A stretch of DNA of 64,000 nucleotides from UBA2589 sp965223235 (GCA_965223235.1 CBDCVV010000021.1:1-64000), one strand, 5' to 3'; shown: positions 9,261 through 19,526, counted from the first letter of the stretch. Translations and numbers: made by a program. The notes: generated by a model not told the origin, from the letters alone.

Positions 9261-10796
9261 TCATCCGCCCCGACGAAGCACCACACCAGGGTACGACGAT
9301 GGCACCGTCGCATCCCCATCCCAAACCTGAACGCCGTTGACCCAGACACCTAGCACACCGGTGGAGGCAACCTGGGGGGATTCGAAATCGGCGTGGTCCG
9401 TGACCGTCTCCGGATCGAATAGTACGAGGTCTGCCCAGGCACCCTCCCGAATCACGCCCCGATCGCTGAAGCCCATGTGCTCGGCGGACAGCCCGGTCAT
9501 CCGGTGGACGGCCTCTTCCAGGGACAGCGTGCCCTGCTCTCTGACGTGCGAGCGCAGTACCCGTGTGAACGCGCCATACCCACGGGGGTGAGCGCCGGCG
9601 AGCGCGCCGTCGCTGCTGACATTGGTGTGCTCCCACTTGTAGAGTCGACCGATGTCCTCCTCCGTCATACTCCGGGCCACGATCGACTCGCTCGCTCCCT
9701 CGGGCGCCTCGGGCCCATGCGCCATTTCCAGTAGCGCGAGGTAGGCGGTGACGACATCCTCGCCACGTTCCGCCGCGATTTCCTCGAGCGTCCGCCCCTC
9801 ATAGGCGGGCTCGGGGGAGAAACGACCGAAGATGATGCCGTCCGGCTGGGCGACCTCTCGAAGCGCAAATCCGACCTCGTCCCGGGTGAAGTCCCCGTCG
9901 GGGACGAGGACCGTCATCGTCGACTGCCAGTAGGTGTATGGATACACGTCGGCGGTGATCTCCACGCCCCGCGCCCGCGCCGCGGTTAGCGTCTCAATCA
10001 GCTCCTCGGAGCGCCCCCAGAGGCTCGTCATGGCGAGTTTCATGTGACTCACCTGGACGGGCATCCCGACCACGGTGCCGATGTGGATGATCTCGTCGAT
10101 GGCTTCCCAGAAATCCCGGTCTTCGCTCCGGATGTGGCTGATGTAGCGACCGCCCGAGTCCGCAGCCACGCGCGCCAACGCAACCACCTCCTCCGTCGTG
10201 CTGAGCAAGGCTGCGGCGTACTCGAGACCGGTACTCAGTCCCAGCGACCCTGCCGCCATGTCCTCACGCAGGAGGTCAGCCATGGCGTCCACCTCTGCTG
10301 CACTGGCCGCGCGCAGCAGATCGTCGCCCATCACCCTCCGACGCAGCGAAGCATGTCCCGTATACGACGCGATGTTCACGGCCGGGGGCGTCCCCTCGAC
10401 CCGCGCGAAGTACGCACTCAGCGGGTAGTTGGACCCGCCGTCCTGACCCACGACCACGGTCGTGATCCCCTGGCTCACCGCCGCTCGAGCCGAGCGCATC
10501 TCGTCGAGAAGACCACCGTCGTGGTGGCTGTGCGTGTCGATGAATCCGGGAGCGAGCACCGCCCCGCCTCCCTCGACGATGGCCTCGCCCGGAAGTGGCG
10601 CGAGCTCACCCACTGCGGCGATACGACCGTCAAGGACGCGAACCGAGCCCGCATAGATGGGCGAGCCCGTCCCGTCGACGACTCGCACCTCGCGAAAGAG
10701 CGTACTCTCGGCAGTGGGGCGACACCCGACCACGAGCACAGCCACGAGCCCCAGCGCGATGAGCCGAGATGCTCTGGCTCCCTTTGCGGTCACCAC
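9261..10796 (-). CDS. N-acyl-D-amino-acid deacylase (D-aminoacylase), lipoprotein
   Basis: The protein has 511 residues. A short basic N-terminus and hydrophobic core end in a lipobox, VVGC with Cys25, so it is probably a membrane-anchored periplasmic enzyme. The amidohydrolase metal motif DTHSHHD lies at residues 87-93, in the order expected for D-aminoacylases. The C-terminal part includes GALAGAHPRGYGAF and a terminal beta-sandwich stretch, both typical of the family. It would hydrolyse N-acyl-D-amino acids or related peptides, fitting scavenging of cell-wall debris. The start is GTG, and a second GTG follows immediately. It is transcribed alone. Confidence 0.88.
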   Translation of the reverse strand: MVTAKGARASRLIALGLVAVLVVGCRPTAESTLFREVRVVDGTGSPIYAGSVRVLDGRIAAVGELAPLPGEAIVEGGGAVLAPGFIDTHSHHDGGLLDEMRSARAAVSQGITTVVVGQDGGSNYPLSAYFARVEGTPPAVNIASYTGHASLRRRVMGDDLLRAASAAEVDAMADLLREDMAAGSLGLSTGLEYAAALLSTTEEVVALARVAADSGGRYISHIRSEDRDFWEAIDEIIHIGTVVGMPVQVSHMKLAMTSLWGRSEELIETLTAARARGVEITADVYPYTYWQSTMTVLVPDGDFTRDEVGFALREVAQPDGIIFGRFSPEPAYEGRTLEEIAAERGEDVVTAYLALLEMAHGPEAPEGASESIVARSMTEEDIGRLYKWEHTNVSSDGALAGAHPRGYGAFTRVLRSHVREQGTLSLEEAVHRMTGLSAEHMGFSDRGVIREGAWADLVLFDPETVTDHADFESPQVASTGVLGVWVNGVQVWDGDATVPSSYPGVVLRRGG

Positions 10797-10895
10797 GCCG
10801 CCCCCTCGTGCGGAGCGGGAGCGTGCTTCAAATACTTCGTCATCCGGTTAGTCAGATCAGTCATGATCCAGATCCAGGAAGCAAAGGGGGAGCGA

Positions 10896-11411
10896 TCAAG
10901 GCGCGACGCTCGGCCTGCTCCACAGCACGGCGGTCGCACGGGTCACCAGGTCTTGGGGACCGACGAAGCTCCGTTCGCCCGGCCCCTTCTCACCGTCACT
11001 GTGGGCAGTCACGATCATGACGAGGAACCTCTTTGCGAGTCCCTCGATGATGCTCTTCGCGAGGCCGTTGCCCGACGCGCCAGGCTCGACCTCACACGCC
11101 ATAAACACCTCGCCGAAAGTCGATTCGGACTGGTAGTGGAAGATCACGCCGCAAGCGTCCGGGCGCATTGCGGTCTCGATGACCCCGTCCACCTCGAGCG
11201 CTCCGCGCAACCACTGACATTCAAAGGTCCGGCACGACCCCGGACGCTCGGCGTAGACGCCGCACCCTGCCCCGCACAGGTGCTCGCACGCCTCGTACAT
11301 CCCTTTCGCAATCTCACGAACGCTCATCACAGTGCAGCACGCGGAGCAGGAGCCGCATGTGCGCTCCTGAGCAGTCGCGGCGGTGCTCTCGACTCCTGGC
11401 CGGCGGCTCAC
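10896..11411 (-). CDS. YkgJ-type cysteine-cluster protein
   Basis: The 171-residue protein has an N-terminal CGSCSACC cluster (Cys19, 22, 25, 26) and further cysteines in CEHLCGAGCGVY, CRTFEC and ACGV. This matches the zinc/iron-chelating CxxCxxCC family (UPF0153/YkgJ), whose biochemical role is not settled. It is a paralogue of the protein at 30626-31111: both share FECQWLRG or FKCQWLRG, LEVDG, MRPDACGVIF and EPGASG. The GTG start lies inside a small perfect inverted repeat, CACGGA-CC-TCCGTG. The gene follows the TPR kinase on the same strand after 57 bases. Confidence 0.8.
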   Translation of the reverse strand: MSRRPGVESTAATAQERTCGSCSACCTVMSVREIAKGMYEACEHLCGAGCGVYAERPGSCRTFECQWLRGALEVDGVIETAMRPDACGVIFHYQSESTFGEVFMACEVEPGASGNGLAKSIIEGLAKRFLVMIVTAHSDGEKGPGERSFVGPQDLVTRATAVLWSRPSVAP

Positions 11412-11437
11412 GGAGGTCCGTGAATTAGGAGGCAGCG

Positions 11438-11465
11438 GCTCGCGAGCGTGCCCCGCCCCCCCCCC
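11438..11465. repeat. 10-base palindrome beside a 10-C homopolymer
   Basis: The gap between the TPR kinase and the cysteine-cluster gene holds the palindrome GCTCGCGAGC (11438-11447) and a run of ten C (11456-11465) set in a longer C-rich block. The homopolymer is the longest I noticed in the window. It could be a slippage site or a weak sequencing position. Confidence 0.6.
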
Positions 11466-11468
11466 GCT

Positions 11469-14075
11469 TCAACCTGTCTCTTCCCGTAACAGCTCACGCC
11501 AACGCTCGGCATCCCGCGCTCGGCCGCGCGCCTCAGACAACTCGATCAAGTACTCGAGCACATCCCTCCGATACGCGGAGCCGACAGGTTGAGCCTCACG
11601 CATGATCTCCCAGCTCTCGGTGAGCGCCTCACTCGCCGCCTCGTAATCACCCTGTTGGGTGAGGGCCCGCCCCCGCACGGTACGGGCTGCGGCGGCGCGC
11701 CAGTGGTCCGGACCGAGCACCTCCGAGAGGCGTTCCTCGGCAAGCCGCGCGTACCTCAACGCCTCCTCCGAACGGCCTAGTGCGGCAGCTACGCGGGCAT
11801 AATTCGTGGTGATGATGTTGCGTCCTTGGTTCAGCTCGTCGCGATCGGCTTCCATGAAGACAAGGGCTTCGTGAAGAGCCGAATCGGCCTCGACCAGGCG
11901 ACCTGCGCGGAACGCAAAGAAGCCCCAGCTGTTTAGGTCCGTCACCCATTGGCCATCGCTGGTGCGCCCGAACCGCCGACGCTCGGCGACCACCTCCCGG
12001 TACGAATCGGCAGCACCGGCCAGGTCGCTTTGCGCCGCATGGCCCGACGCTACGCGTCCCATCGCATACAAGACCTCCGGATGACCGGGCTCGAGGACCT
12101 CCCTGAACATTTCCAACGCCTCGCCCGCCCGGGGTAACGCCTCCGATGGGAGCCCCAACCCCTGGTAGGCATCCGCGACACCACCCAGGGCTGCCGCAGT
12201 TTCGTAATGGGGGCCATCGAACACTGCCCGGGCAACCCTGACACGTTCGAGCTGGGCCGCCAGTCGTCCCTCACCGTCCCCCAGCAATGAACGTGCGTCC
12301 GCTACCCGGCCCAGAATCGAGATGAGCGCCGGATGCTCGCCACCGTAGTATTCCCGCCGATACTCGAGCGTGGCCGCGCACATGGAGTCCGCTGCCACAG
12401 CATCATTGGCGCGGAGATAGGACCAGCAAAGGTGGTCCATCGCGTTGCTCACCTCTTCCCCCAGGCCGTTCCTTCTACGGCTCTCGAGTTGGGCGACGAT
12501 CTCATCCATGAGATCTTCCGTCGAACGACCCGAGGCCAGCCGGCTGTTGACCAGTTGGTCGAACGCGTCGCCATACAGCTTATGCTCCTTCCCAACGGTC
12601 GCTTCCAACCCGGTCATGGCTGCGAGGGCGAACGAGTCCGCGCGCTCGAAGTCACCGGTCCACAGAAGGGTGTACGCAAGCGCGAGTTGAGACCACGCGA
12701 CGGCGGTGTCGGCCGCCTCGCCGTGTGTTGCATAGATCTCGAGAGCCGACTCATGCAGTGACTGCCCGTCCGCGAAGACCCCGAGGCTCACGTAGACGTC
12801 TCCGAGAATTCGCATGAGTTCGGCGCGGACCAGCGGCTCCTCGATCAGCTCCGTACGGATCCTTTCCGCACCGGCATCGAGGATCTCCTGCGCGGTGATC
12901 GTCGCGCCTCGCGTCATGTTCGGGTCCGCCGCAGCAAAGATCTCCGCCATGAAAGCGGAGACTTGCGTCGCAGTCTCCGCTTCTCGAGTCGCGACGGCTT
13001 CCGCCCTCTGGGCGGTCACCATGCCAACGACGGCCGCGGTCGCGCCCCCGAGTACGGCAACCAGCCCGATCGCCGCGGCCGTCGCAGCCGCTCGATTCCG
13101 ACGCACGAACTTTCGTAGGCGGTACCCGATGGTGGGAGGTCTGGCGACGACCGGCTCGTAGCGGAGAAAGCGGCTCAGATCCTGGGCGAGGGCGCTGATC
13201 GAGTCGTATCGACGTTCCGGCTCCGCGGCGATCGCCTTCATCACGATCCAGTCCAAGTCCCCCTGGAGTTGGCGCCGCAGCGTGGATGGGTCAGTCCCTC
13301 GATCTGCGGCGACGGTCTCCTGTGTGTTGGGTAGACCGAAGAAACGCTCGCTGGGCGCTCTAGGATCGTTCAGCACTGCAGCCAGGAGCCCCATCCCGCG
13401 GTACGTGTCCTTTTCCCTGGGCAGGGCTCCGATCAGAGTCTCGTACAACATGACGCCCACGGCGTACACGTCGGAGCGGGTGTCGACCGCGGCCGAGTCC
13501 TCGAGGAGTTGTTCGGGACTCATGTATGCCGGTGTCCCCATCACAACCCCGGCACGGGTGAGCCGCTCCTCGGAGTCGGCCTCATAGTCGACGGCACGAG
13601 CGATCCCGAAGTCGATGATCTTGCAGGCCGGCCGGCCATCCAGCTCCGACACTAGCACGTTGGAGGGCTTGAGGTCGCGGTGGATGATTCCCTTCTGGTG
13701 GGCGTGTTGGACCGCCTCACACACCCGAATGAAGAGCTCCACCCGCTGACGCGCCGTCAGTCGATTCCTGTCGCAATAGAGGTCGATTCGCTCGCCCTCG
13801 ACCAATTCCATCACGAAGAACGGACGACCTTGTTCCGTCCGACCAGCATCGTGGACCTTGGCGATGCCCGGGTGGTCCATGATGGCGAGAGCCTGGCGCT
13901 CCGCTTCGAAGCGGGCGAGGACTTCTCCAGTATCCATCCCCACTTTCATCATCTTCAGCGCCACGCGCCTCTTAACGGGCTCGTGTTGCTCCGCTTCGTA
14001 CACCACGCCCATCCCACCCTCGCCGATCACCCCAAGGAGGTGGTAAGGGCCGACGCGCTCCGGGGGGTCGGTCAT
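11469..14075 (-). CDS. Hanks-type serine/threonine protein kinase with TPR sensor domain
   Basis: The 868-residue protein starts with a complete kinase domain: glycine loop GEGGMG (18-23), VALKMMK lysine, catalytic HRDLKPSN near 134-139, IDFGIAR, and the activation-segment end TPAYMSPEQ. A membrane helix at about 326-353 separates it from a long extracytoplasmic TPR domain with many helical repeats. Such kinases phosphorylate Ser/Thr on proteins and are thought to respond to ligands bound by the outer repeats. It stands alone, although the cysteine-cluster gene follows on the same strand. All catalytic residues I looked for are present. Confidence 0.93.
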   Translation of the reverse strand: MTDPPERVGPYHLLGVIGEGGMGVVYEAEQHEPVKRRVALKMMKVGMDTGEVLARFEAERQALAIMDHPGIAKVHDAGRTEQGRPFFVMELVEGERIDLYCDRNRLTARQRVELFIRVCEAVQHAHQKGIIHRDLKPSNVLVSELDGRPACKIIDFGIARAVDYEADSEERLTRAGVVMGTPAYMSPEQLLEDSAAVDTRSDVYAVGVMLYETLIGALPREKDTYRGMGLLAAVLNDPRAPSERFFGLPNTQETVAADRGTDPSTLRRQLQGDLDWIVMKAIAAEPERRYDSISALAQDLSRFLRYEPVVARPPTIGYRLRKFVRRNRAAATAAAIGLVAVLGGATAAVVGMVTAQRAEAVATREAETATQVSAFMAEIFAAADPNMTRGATITAQEILDAGAERIRTELIEEPLVRAELMRILGDVYVSLGVFADGQSLHESALEIYATHGEAADTAVAWSQLALAYTLLWTGDFERADSFALAAMTGLEATVGKEHKLYGDAFDQLVNSRLASGRSTEDLMDEIVAQLESRRRNGLGEEVSNAMDHLCWSYLRANDAVAADSMCAATLEYRREYYGGEHPALISILGRVADARSLLGDGEGRLAAQLERVRVARAVFDGPHYETAAALGGVADAYQGLGLPSEALPRAGEALEMFREVLEPGHPEVLYAMGRVASGHAAQSDLAGAADSYREVVAERRRFGRTSDGQWVTDLNSWGFFAFRAGRLVEADSALHEALVFMEADRDELNQGRNIITTNYARVAAALGRSEEALRYARLAEERLSEVLGPDHWRAAAARTVRGRALTQQGDYEAASEALTESWEIMREAQPVGSAYRRDVLEYLIELSEARGRARDAERWRELLREETG

Positions 14076-14125
14076 GGTGAACTTCCGGGAGGACGGAGGA
14101 GAGTACCGAGCAAAGATGCGGATCG

Positions 14126-14140
14126 CGCGGTGGAACCGCG
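14126..14140. repeat. Inverted repeat upstream of the TPR kinase
   Basis: CGCGGT-GGA-ACCGCG forms a perfect 6-bp stem with a 3-base loop in the kinase leader, about 50 bases before its start. A regulatory role is possible but unsupported by any known motif. Confidence 0.35.
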
Positions 14141-14202
14141 AGGCGGATCCGAACGTGCCAACTGATCAGCGCCTAACCACGTCCCACCGCACCTCAGCTC
14201 CG

Positions 14203-16716
14203 CTAGCCTCCCACCCGACACTCCCGATAGCCGTAGAACCCGTCACTCCAGCCCAGCGACGCGTCGGCCCGTACATCGAAGGTGAAGCTCAGAGGAACAT
14301 GGTTCGCGTCGGGTTCAGGCCCCGACTTCCAAGATGCATGGACCGTACCCGTCACCCTCCCTGCGACGCGCTCTCCTCCTTCATTGGCGACCATGGTCAA
14401 GGTAAGCGGGCCCGTCTCATCACTACTGGTGATCACTCCGGTGCCGCTCGGGGCTGGGAAAAGCCCCCCTGCATGGACCTCGTATTGGAGCGTCTCTCCA
14501 ACAGGGACAGGCGTCACGAAAGAAAACGTCACCGCAAACGACTCACCGTCGTCCGGGACGGGGTCGTGGACCCACCCCACCTCGGCAATCGAGCCGGTTG
14601 CCTCCAACACGCTGAACGTCACGAACGTCGTCGTCGGTGTGCTCCCATCTACCGTCAGCGAACCGCTGCACACACACCCTACGATGATCGAGACCGAGTC
14701 CCTCACCTGAGGGGCGTCGACGAGGTAGGCCACGATTTCCACGGTCTGAGCCTCCGTTGGCGCGATGAACGCTCCAGTTTCCTCGTTCATCGTGCCGGCA
14801 CTCGCTCTCCAGCGGAGCCTCGACGGGTCGATCCCATCCCCCAGCTCCGCCGCGAACTGCAGCGGCCCGCCCTGCTCGACACAATCCGGAGGCGATGTCG
14901 TGATTTCGATTCCGCCGAACCGAATCAAGGCCTGGGCCAATCGACGTGGAGGGTCGTAGCCCGCCCGCGCCTCACGAGCGCCGGTCATGCCCGAGTGCTC
15001 GACGATGAGTAAATCCGGATTGTCTGGGTCTGGGTCAGCCGGCGGATAGTACGTGACGACGTATACACCATCGGCGACCCTGACCGGATCGTCGGCCGTC
15101 CCCTGAAGTTCGCTCCGATCCACCTCGAGCTCGTCAGGGAACACGGCGTCGTGCACCTGGACTTCGAAGTTCAGCTCTGGCTCGTCCCCGGCCAACGCTT
15201 CCTCCGGGAAGATCGACACTCTGATGTCGTCCACCTCGACATCCACCTGGTCGGCTAGCTGGTCATCGCCGAAGGCACCGTCTTGCGTGCGGATCGAGAT
15301 GGTGGCCGCGCCCTGTTTCTGGCCGACGTACTGCACGCCGCCGACGATGGTCACTGCGTCGCCGGCCACTACGCGGGCGTCGAGCCAGAGGGAGTCGCGT
15401 AATGTGACCGGCCCAAACGAGTCGGCCGGAATCTGAAGGCTCTCGATGTCGATGTTCTGGATGCGGCTGGCGAACGTCGCGCTCAGTTGGTTCGCGGCGC
15501 CGTCGATGACTGGGTCGCCTGTCGAAAAATCGAAACTTCCGAAAGTGTCGACGAGCCTCTTCGCCTCGCTTATACCCGCGAGAATTTCCTCCTGCATGTT
15601 GTACCCGAGGCTGGCGGCGGTGACCTGAGCAGAGACCGAAAACAGAGATGGATCGTCTTCGCGGATGACCTCCTCGTCTACGGCCACCTCGATGCTCGTG
15701 AGACGGGACGGGTAGACAGACCCTTCGGCCTCGCGTTCAGAGTAGATGATCCAAAACACGGCACTGAACAGAACGCTGATCTCGTTAGCCCATGGAAGCT
15801 GATTTCGGCCCCCTCCGAGCTCCGAGAAAACCTGCACGATGTCGCGAGCCACTTCTCGCGACAGGCCGGTCGCGGATTGCTGTAGCCGGACAGCTAGCTC
15901 CATGCAGTCACTGAGATTCTTGGCAGGATCGATTGCTTGGAAGTCCGATGAGCACGTCAGGTCGGAGTCGGAGAACCGCGCAATCGGAAGCACCGGCTCC
16001 GTGGACCTGGCCAAGGCAGCGCTCTCGAGATTCGCCCGCAGCTGCGTCCGCGCGAGGAGGCGATTCGCCAAGTCCAAGGCTTCGTCATCGGGGCCGCGCT
16101 CCGAGAAAGAGAGCAACGACGCGTCGTTGGCAGGGTGGTCCAGCAGAGTCTGGCGAAGGGCCAGCGACCAGAGAGACGGAGGCACGTCCTCGATCGGAGT
16201 CGCGTGTAGCTCTTCAGGCGTGGACTCGGCTATCTCGAGCTGCTCCGCGACCGCGTCCTGCAACAGGCGCACCACGGCCGCGAACTCCCCGTCGGCTTCA
16301 GGGAGCGCACCGATGACAAAGTCCACGGCGGGGCACGCACTCGTGCCGTCTGTGAAAACCAACCGGACCGAGCCGCCGCCGACCGGGTCTACGGGGTGGA
16401 TCGGCACGGAGAGCTCCAAAGCACCACCCGCCCCTTCGACGACGTACCCGAAGTCGTAGGGCTCGCCTTCGTCGTCGAGCATCACCGCCGCGACGGGTGA
16501 TCCGAAGCTCGCGGGTACGCCTTGAACGGAGACTCGCTCTAGCGGGAGACCGGACGTCGCCGAGAGGCCGAAGCTGGTGCACACGACCTCAGTGTAGGGT
16601 CCGACCTCCACATCGTCAGGCTCGGCCGGACCGTTGGCGCAACTCGTCGTAGCCAGGGTAACCCCCACGATGCAAACGGCATCGAGCCCGTGCAGGTGTG
16701 CTCGCCATGATCTCAT
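14203..16716 (-). CDS. Large lipoprotein with Ig-like regions, function unknown
   Basis: I start at ATG 16716, with AGGAG upstream, because it gives a lipoprotein signal with Cys26 in TTSC. The earlier in-frame start adds 18 residues without support. The product is about 837 residues. The first half is mostly helical and acidic. The middle carries beta-rich stretches resembling bacterial Ig-like folds (VGGVQYVGQKQGAATISI, LQFAAELGDGIDPSRLRWRAS). The C-terminus is beta-rich with a CVCSG pair. I recognise no catalytic motif. Secretion through Lpp processing to the outer membrane or cell surface is inferred. Neighbours on both sides are signalling or export genes, without overlap. Confidence 0.75.
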   Translation of the reverse strand: MRSWRAHLHGLDAVCIVGVTLATTSCANGPAEPDDVEVGPYTEVVCTSFGLSATSGLPLERVSVQGVPASFGSPVAAVMLDDEGEPYDFGYVVEGAGGALELSVPIHPVDPVGGGSVRLVFTDGTSACPAVDFVIGALPEADGEFAAVVRLLQDAVAEQLEIAESTPEELHATPIEDVPPSLWSLALRQTLLDHPANDASLLSFSERGPDDEALDLANRLLARTQLRANLESAALARSTEPVLPIARFSDSDLTCSSDFQAIDPAKNLSDCMELAVRLQQSATGLSREVARDIVQVFSELGGGRNQLPWANEISVLFSAVFWIIYSEREAEGSVYPSRLTSIEVAVDEEVIREDDPSLFSVSAQVTAASLGYNMQEEILAGISEAKRLVDTFGSFDFSTGDPVIDGAANQLSATFASRIQNIDIESLQIPADSFGPVTLRDSLWLDARVVAGDAVTIVGGVQYVGQKQGAATISIRTQDGAFGDDQLADQVDVEVDDIRVSIFPEEALAGDEPELNFEVQVHDAVFPDELEVDRSELQGTADDPVRVADGVYVVTYYPPADPDPDNPDLLIVEHSGMTGAREARAGYDPPRRLAQALIRFGGIEITTSPPDCVEQGGPLQFAAELGDGIDPSRLRWRASAGTMNEETGAFIAPTEAQTVEIVAYLVDAPQVRDSVSIIVGCVCSGSLTVDGSTPTTTFVTFSVLEATGSIAEVGWVHDPVPDDGESFAVTFSFVTPVPVGETLQYEVHAGGLFPAPSGTGVITSSDETGPLTLTMVANEGGERVAGRVTGTVHASWKSGPEPDANHVPLSFTFDVRADASLGWSDGFYGYRECRVGG

Positions 16717-16820
16717 CTCGCGACGCTCCTCGGTGGTGTGGCCGGCGCCGGGAGTCAAACCGCCCGACACAATGCCAAACGCAAAGGGGCGTCTACATCC
16801 GCCAACTCATGTGGCGGGAC

Positions 16821-19526
16821 CTAGTCTGCGGCCCTGAGCGCCTCGGCCGGATGGACTCGCGTCGCCCTTAGAGCTGGGCTCAGCGCTGCTCCCAGCGCCA
16901 CGGCTCCAAGAAGCGCAGCAGCCGCCGCCATCGTGGTCGCGTCCACGGGATCGACCCCGTACAGAAACCCAACGAGGAAGCGACCGAGCGCCACCGCAGC
17001 GACGCCGCCGATGAGAAAGGCGCCACCGACCATCAGCCCCACTTCGGTCAATACGTTCGCGAGTACAGAGGCTCGATCCGCACCCAGCGCGATGCGGATC
17101 CCGAACTCTCGTACGCGCTGCGAGACGGAAAACGCCAACGTGCCGAGCACTCCAACTGCCGCGATCAGCAGAGCGAGAATCGCGAAGCTTCCGAAGAGCA
17201 GCGCATTGAGCTTCGACGGTGCCATCTCACGGTCGACGAGCGAGGCGAGCGTCCGCACTTCTTCGACGGCACGATCCGGCTCCATCCGGTGGATGACATC
17301 TCGGATATGGTCCGAGACGGGAGCCACCTCGCCCGAATGCGTAACAAGAATCGTGGGACCCCAAGTGGTCTTGACCGCCGGACGGTAAAAGGTGTGCTCT
17401 CCCTCGGAGTCAATGGCGTACTCCCTCGTATCGGCGACGATCCCGACGACTTCGTACGTCGCGGTGAGGAAGACGCTTTGGAGGTCTGCCTCCACGGTGA
17501 TCCTCTGCCCGATCGGGTCGACCTCCCCGAAGTAGGCCCTCGCCATCGACTCGTTCAGGATGACTACATCCGGCGATTCACGAGTGTCGGTCTCGTCGAA
17601 GTAGCGACCTCGAACCAGAGGGATGCCCAGGATGTCGAAGTACTGCAAGGACACACTATTGGGCGCCGCCGGTTGGGCCACCGCCAACACGTCTTCACGA
17701 CCCTCGACCGTAGCCGTGATCGGCTGTGTCGACTCACCACTGAGCGGCGCCCACGTCGCGACGGCAGCCGAATGTATGCCCGGTAAGGCCCGGATTTCTT
17801 CGAGTGCCGCCTCCCAGCCGGCCTCGGGGATGAACGGGAGCGGACGGCCGGACGGTCCGGTCGGCGTTTCGAGCACCAAGATGCGCTGCGTCTCGAAGCC
17901 GGGGTCCACTCGGGTCAGTTCGATGAGACTCCGCACCAACAGTCCAGCACCCGTCAGCAACGCGAAGGAGAGGGCCAATTGACTCACGACGAGCCCGCGC
18001 TGAAGGCGTTTCCGCCACGGTGTCGCGGTCGCCCTCGATCGGACGGAGGCGATGGAACCGACACGCCCCATCGGAAGACCGGGCATCCACGCCAGCAACA
18101 CCGAAACGAGCATTCCACCGCCGAGCGTCACGCCGAGCACAGTCCAGTCCACGCCGACTTCTTGTGCCCGGACCGTGAAGCGACTCGCGTAGCTGACTAG
18201 TGAGTCCCGGCTCACGAAGGCAATGAGGATACCCAGCACGCCACCGGCCAACCCGAGGACCGCATGTTCTGCGGTCAACTGGAGGCGCAAGTCACGTGTG
18301 CGGGCCCCGAGCGCTGCCCGAGTCGACAGCTCGGCCTCCTTACGGATCAGCCGGGTCAGCGTGAGGTTCGTCACATTGAACGCGGCCAGGAGCAGGACGA
18401 TCCCCACCGTGCCCATCAAGAGCAGGAAGGTCGACCGCCCGTTCGCGGTGAGCTCAGCTTCCCACGGGACGGCCGTAATCCCATAGCCCAGGTCGCTTCG
18501 GTAGATGTCCGGGTGCTCAGCGTGCATCTGCCGGTTGATCGACTCCAATTCTGAGCGGGCCGACGAGAGCGAGACACCGGGGGCCAATCGGGCGAACACG
18601 TCCGTCATGCGGTGGTCACGCGCGTCGCGCATGGCGGCGTCCTGATAGTGATCGTTGGCCGCGTAGTTCACATAGAAGTCGGGTTGTCGCGACCCCGTGT
18701 AGTGCAGACCGGGCTCCAGAATTCCCACGACTCGAACAGGCGTGAAGGGATCACCTCCGTCCAAGTTGAGATTCTCGAGATCGAGTGAACGGCCCACTGC
18801 GCCAGGGTCGCTACCGAGCGCGCTCTCCCAGTACGCGTGGGTGAGGACCATCACCGGCTCCGCGCCTCGAAGATCATCGCGCTCGTCCAAGGCCCTTCCC
18901 TGCAGCGGCCTCATGCCCAGCACCTCGAAGTAGTTCGAGGTCACGAGCCCACCGACCGCTCGGTGAGGCTGACCTTCGCCGAGGACGGTGAACTCCCAGT
19001 CACCGAACTCCACGAACTCGCCGACCGATGTGGAGGCCGATCGGTAGTCGTCGATCTCCATGAAGGAGAACATCGCGTTGTCGATCCCGCGGCTCGTGAT
19101 CGGCTGCTTCAGGTAGACGATTCGCTCCGCGTCCTGAAACGGAAGGGGTTGGAGCAGGACGCCGTGTACGACGCTGAACACCGCGCTATTCACCCCGATC
19201 GCCAATCCCAGCGTCACGACGAACGCACACACGTACCCGGGGGCCCGCCTCAGTCGACGGACCGCTTGTCCCATGTGAAAAGTGACCTCACCCATCATCC
19301 CCTCCTCATCGATGTACTGATTGACCCTCGTCCCGAACATCCGCTCTTGAAAACCCGACACGACGGTATCCAACGCAGTGCCCAGCCACAGACGGATCAC
19401 CCCGGAGGCACCGTGCTCCTCCCGCGTCCGGGCAAGCAGGAGACCGAAGTCCTCGAGCATCTCCGCTCCATACCGCCGTCGGAAGCGACGCGGATAGAGG
19501 AGCAGGAGAAGTCGGTAGCCCTTCAA
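16821..19526 (-). CDS. ADOP-type ABC permease linked to PadR
   Basis: The 901-residue protein begins with the small soluble domain that marks PadR-linked permeases in Acidobacteria and Gemmatimonadota (LYPRRFRRRYGAEMLEDF). It then has the MacB/FtsX double-core layout: a first helix near residue 100 (VTLGLAIGVNSAVFSVVHG), a periplasmic domain, FtsX core, second domain and a C-terminal core ending VHPAEALRAAD. The substrate is unknown and no ATPase gene is nearby. Its start overlaps the stop of the upstream PadR gene by four bases (ATGA), so translation is coupled. The PadR repressor very probably controls its expression. Confidence 0.93.
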   Translation of the reverse strand: MKGYRLLLLLYPRRFRRRYGAEMLEDFGLLLARTREEHGASGVIRLWLGTALDTVVSGFQERMFGTRVNQYIDEEGMMGEVTFHMGQAVRRLRRAPGYVCAFVVTLGLAIGVNSAVFSVVHGVLLQPLPFQDAERIVYLKQPITSRGIDNAMFSFMEIDDYRSASTSVGEFVEFGDWEFTVLGEGQPHRAVGGLVTSNYFEVLGMRPLQGRALDERDDLRGAEPVMVLTHAYWESALGSDPGAVGRSLDLENLNLDGGDPFTPVRVVGILEPGLHYTGSRQPDFYVNYAANDHYQDAAMRDARDHRMTDVFARLAPGVSLSSARSELESINRQMHAEHPDIYRSDLGYGITAVPWEAELTANGRSTFLLLMGTVGIVLLLAAFNVTNLTLTRLIRKEAELSTRAALGARTRDLRLQLTAEHAVLGLAGGVLGILIAFVSRDSLVSYASRFTVRAQEVGVDWTVLGVTLGGGMLVSVLLAWMPGLPMGRVGSIASVRSRATATPWRKRLQRGLVVSQLALSFALLTGAGLLVRSLIELTRVDPGFETQRILVLETPTGPSGRPLPFIPEAGWEAALEEIRALPGIHSAAVATWAPLSGESTQPITATVEGREDVLAVAQPAAPNSVSLQYFDILGIPLVRGRYFDETDTRESPDVVILNESMARAYFGEVDPIGQRITVEADLQSVFLTATYEVVGIVADTREYAIDSEGEHTFYRPAVKTTWGPTILVTHSGEVAPVSDHIRDVIHRMEPDRAVEEVRTLASLVDREMAPSKLNALLFGSFAILALLIAAVGVLGTLAFSVSQRVREFGIRIALGADRASVLANVLTEVGLMVGGAFLIGGVAAVALGRFLVGFLYGVDPVDATTMAAAAALLGAVALGAALSPALRATRVHPAEALRAAD

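Noticed and set aside
10044..11423. Plus-strand frame of 459 residues
   Set aside because: It runs antisense to the D-aminoacylase and cysteine-cluster genes and shows no domain.
14150..14190. TTGGCAC word on the minus strand resembling a sigma-54 promoter upstream of the TPR kinase
   Set aside because: The -12 GC is not at the right distance, so it does not meet the sigma-54 pattern.
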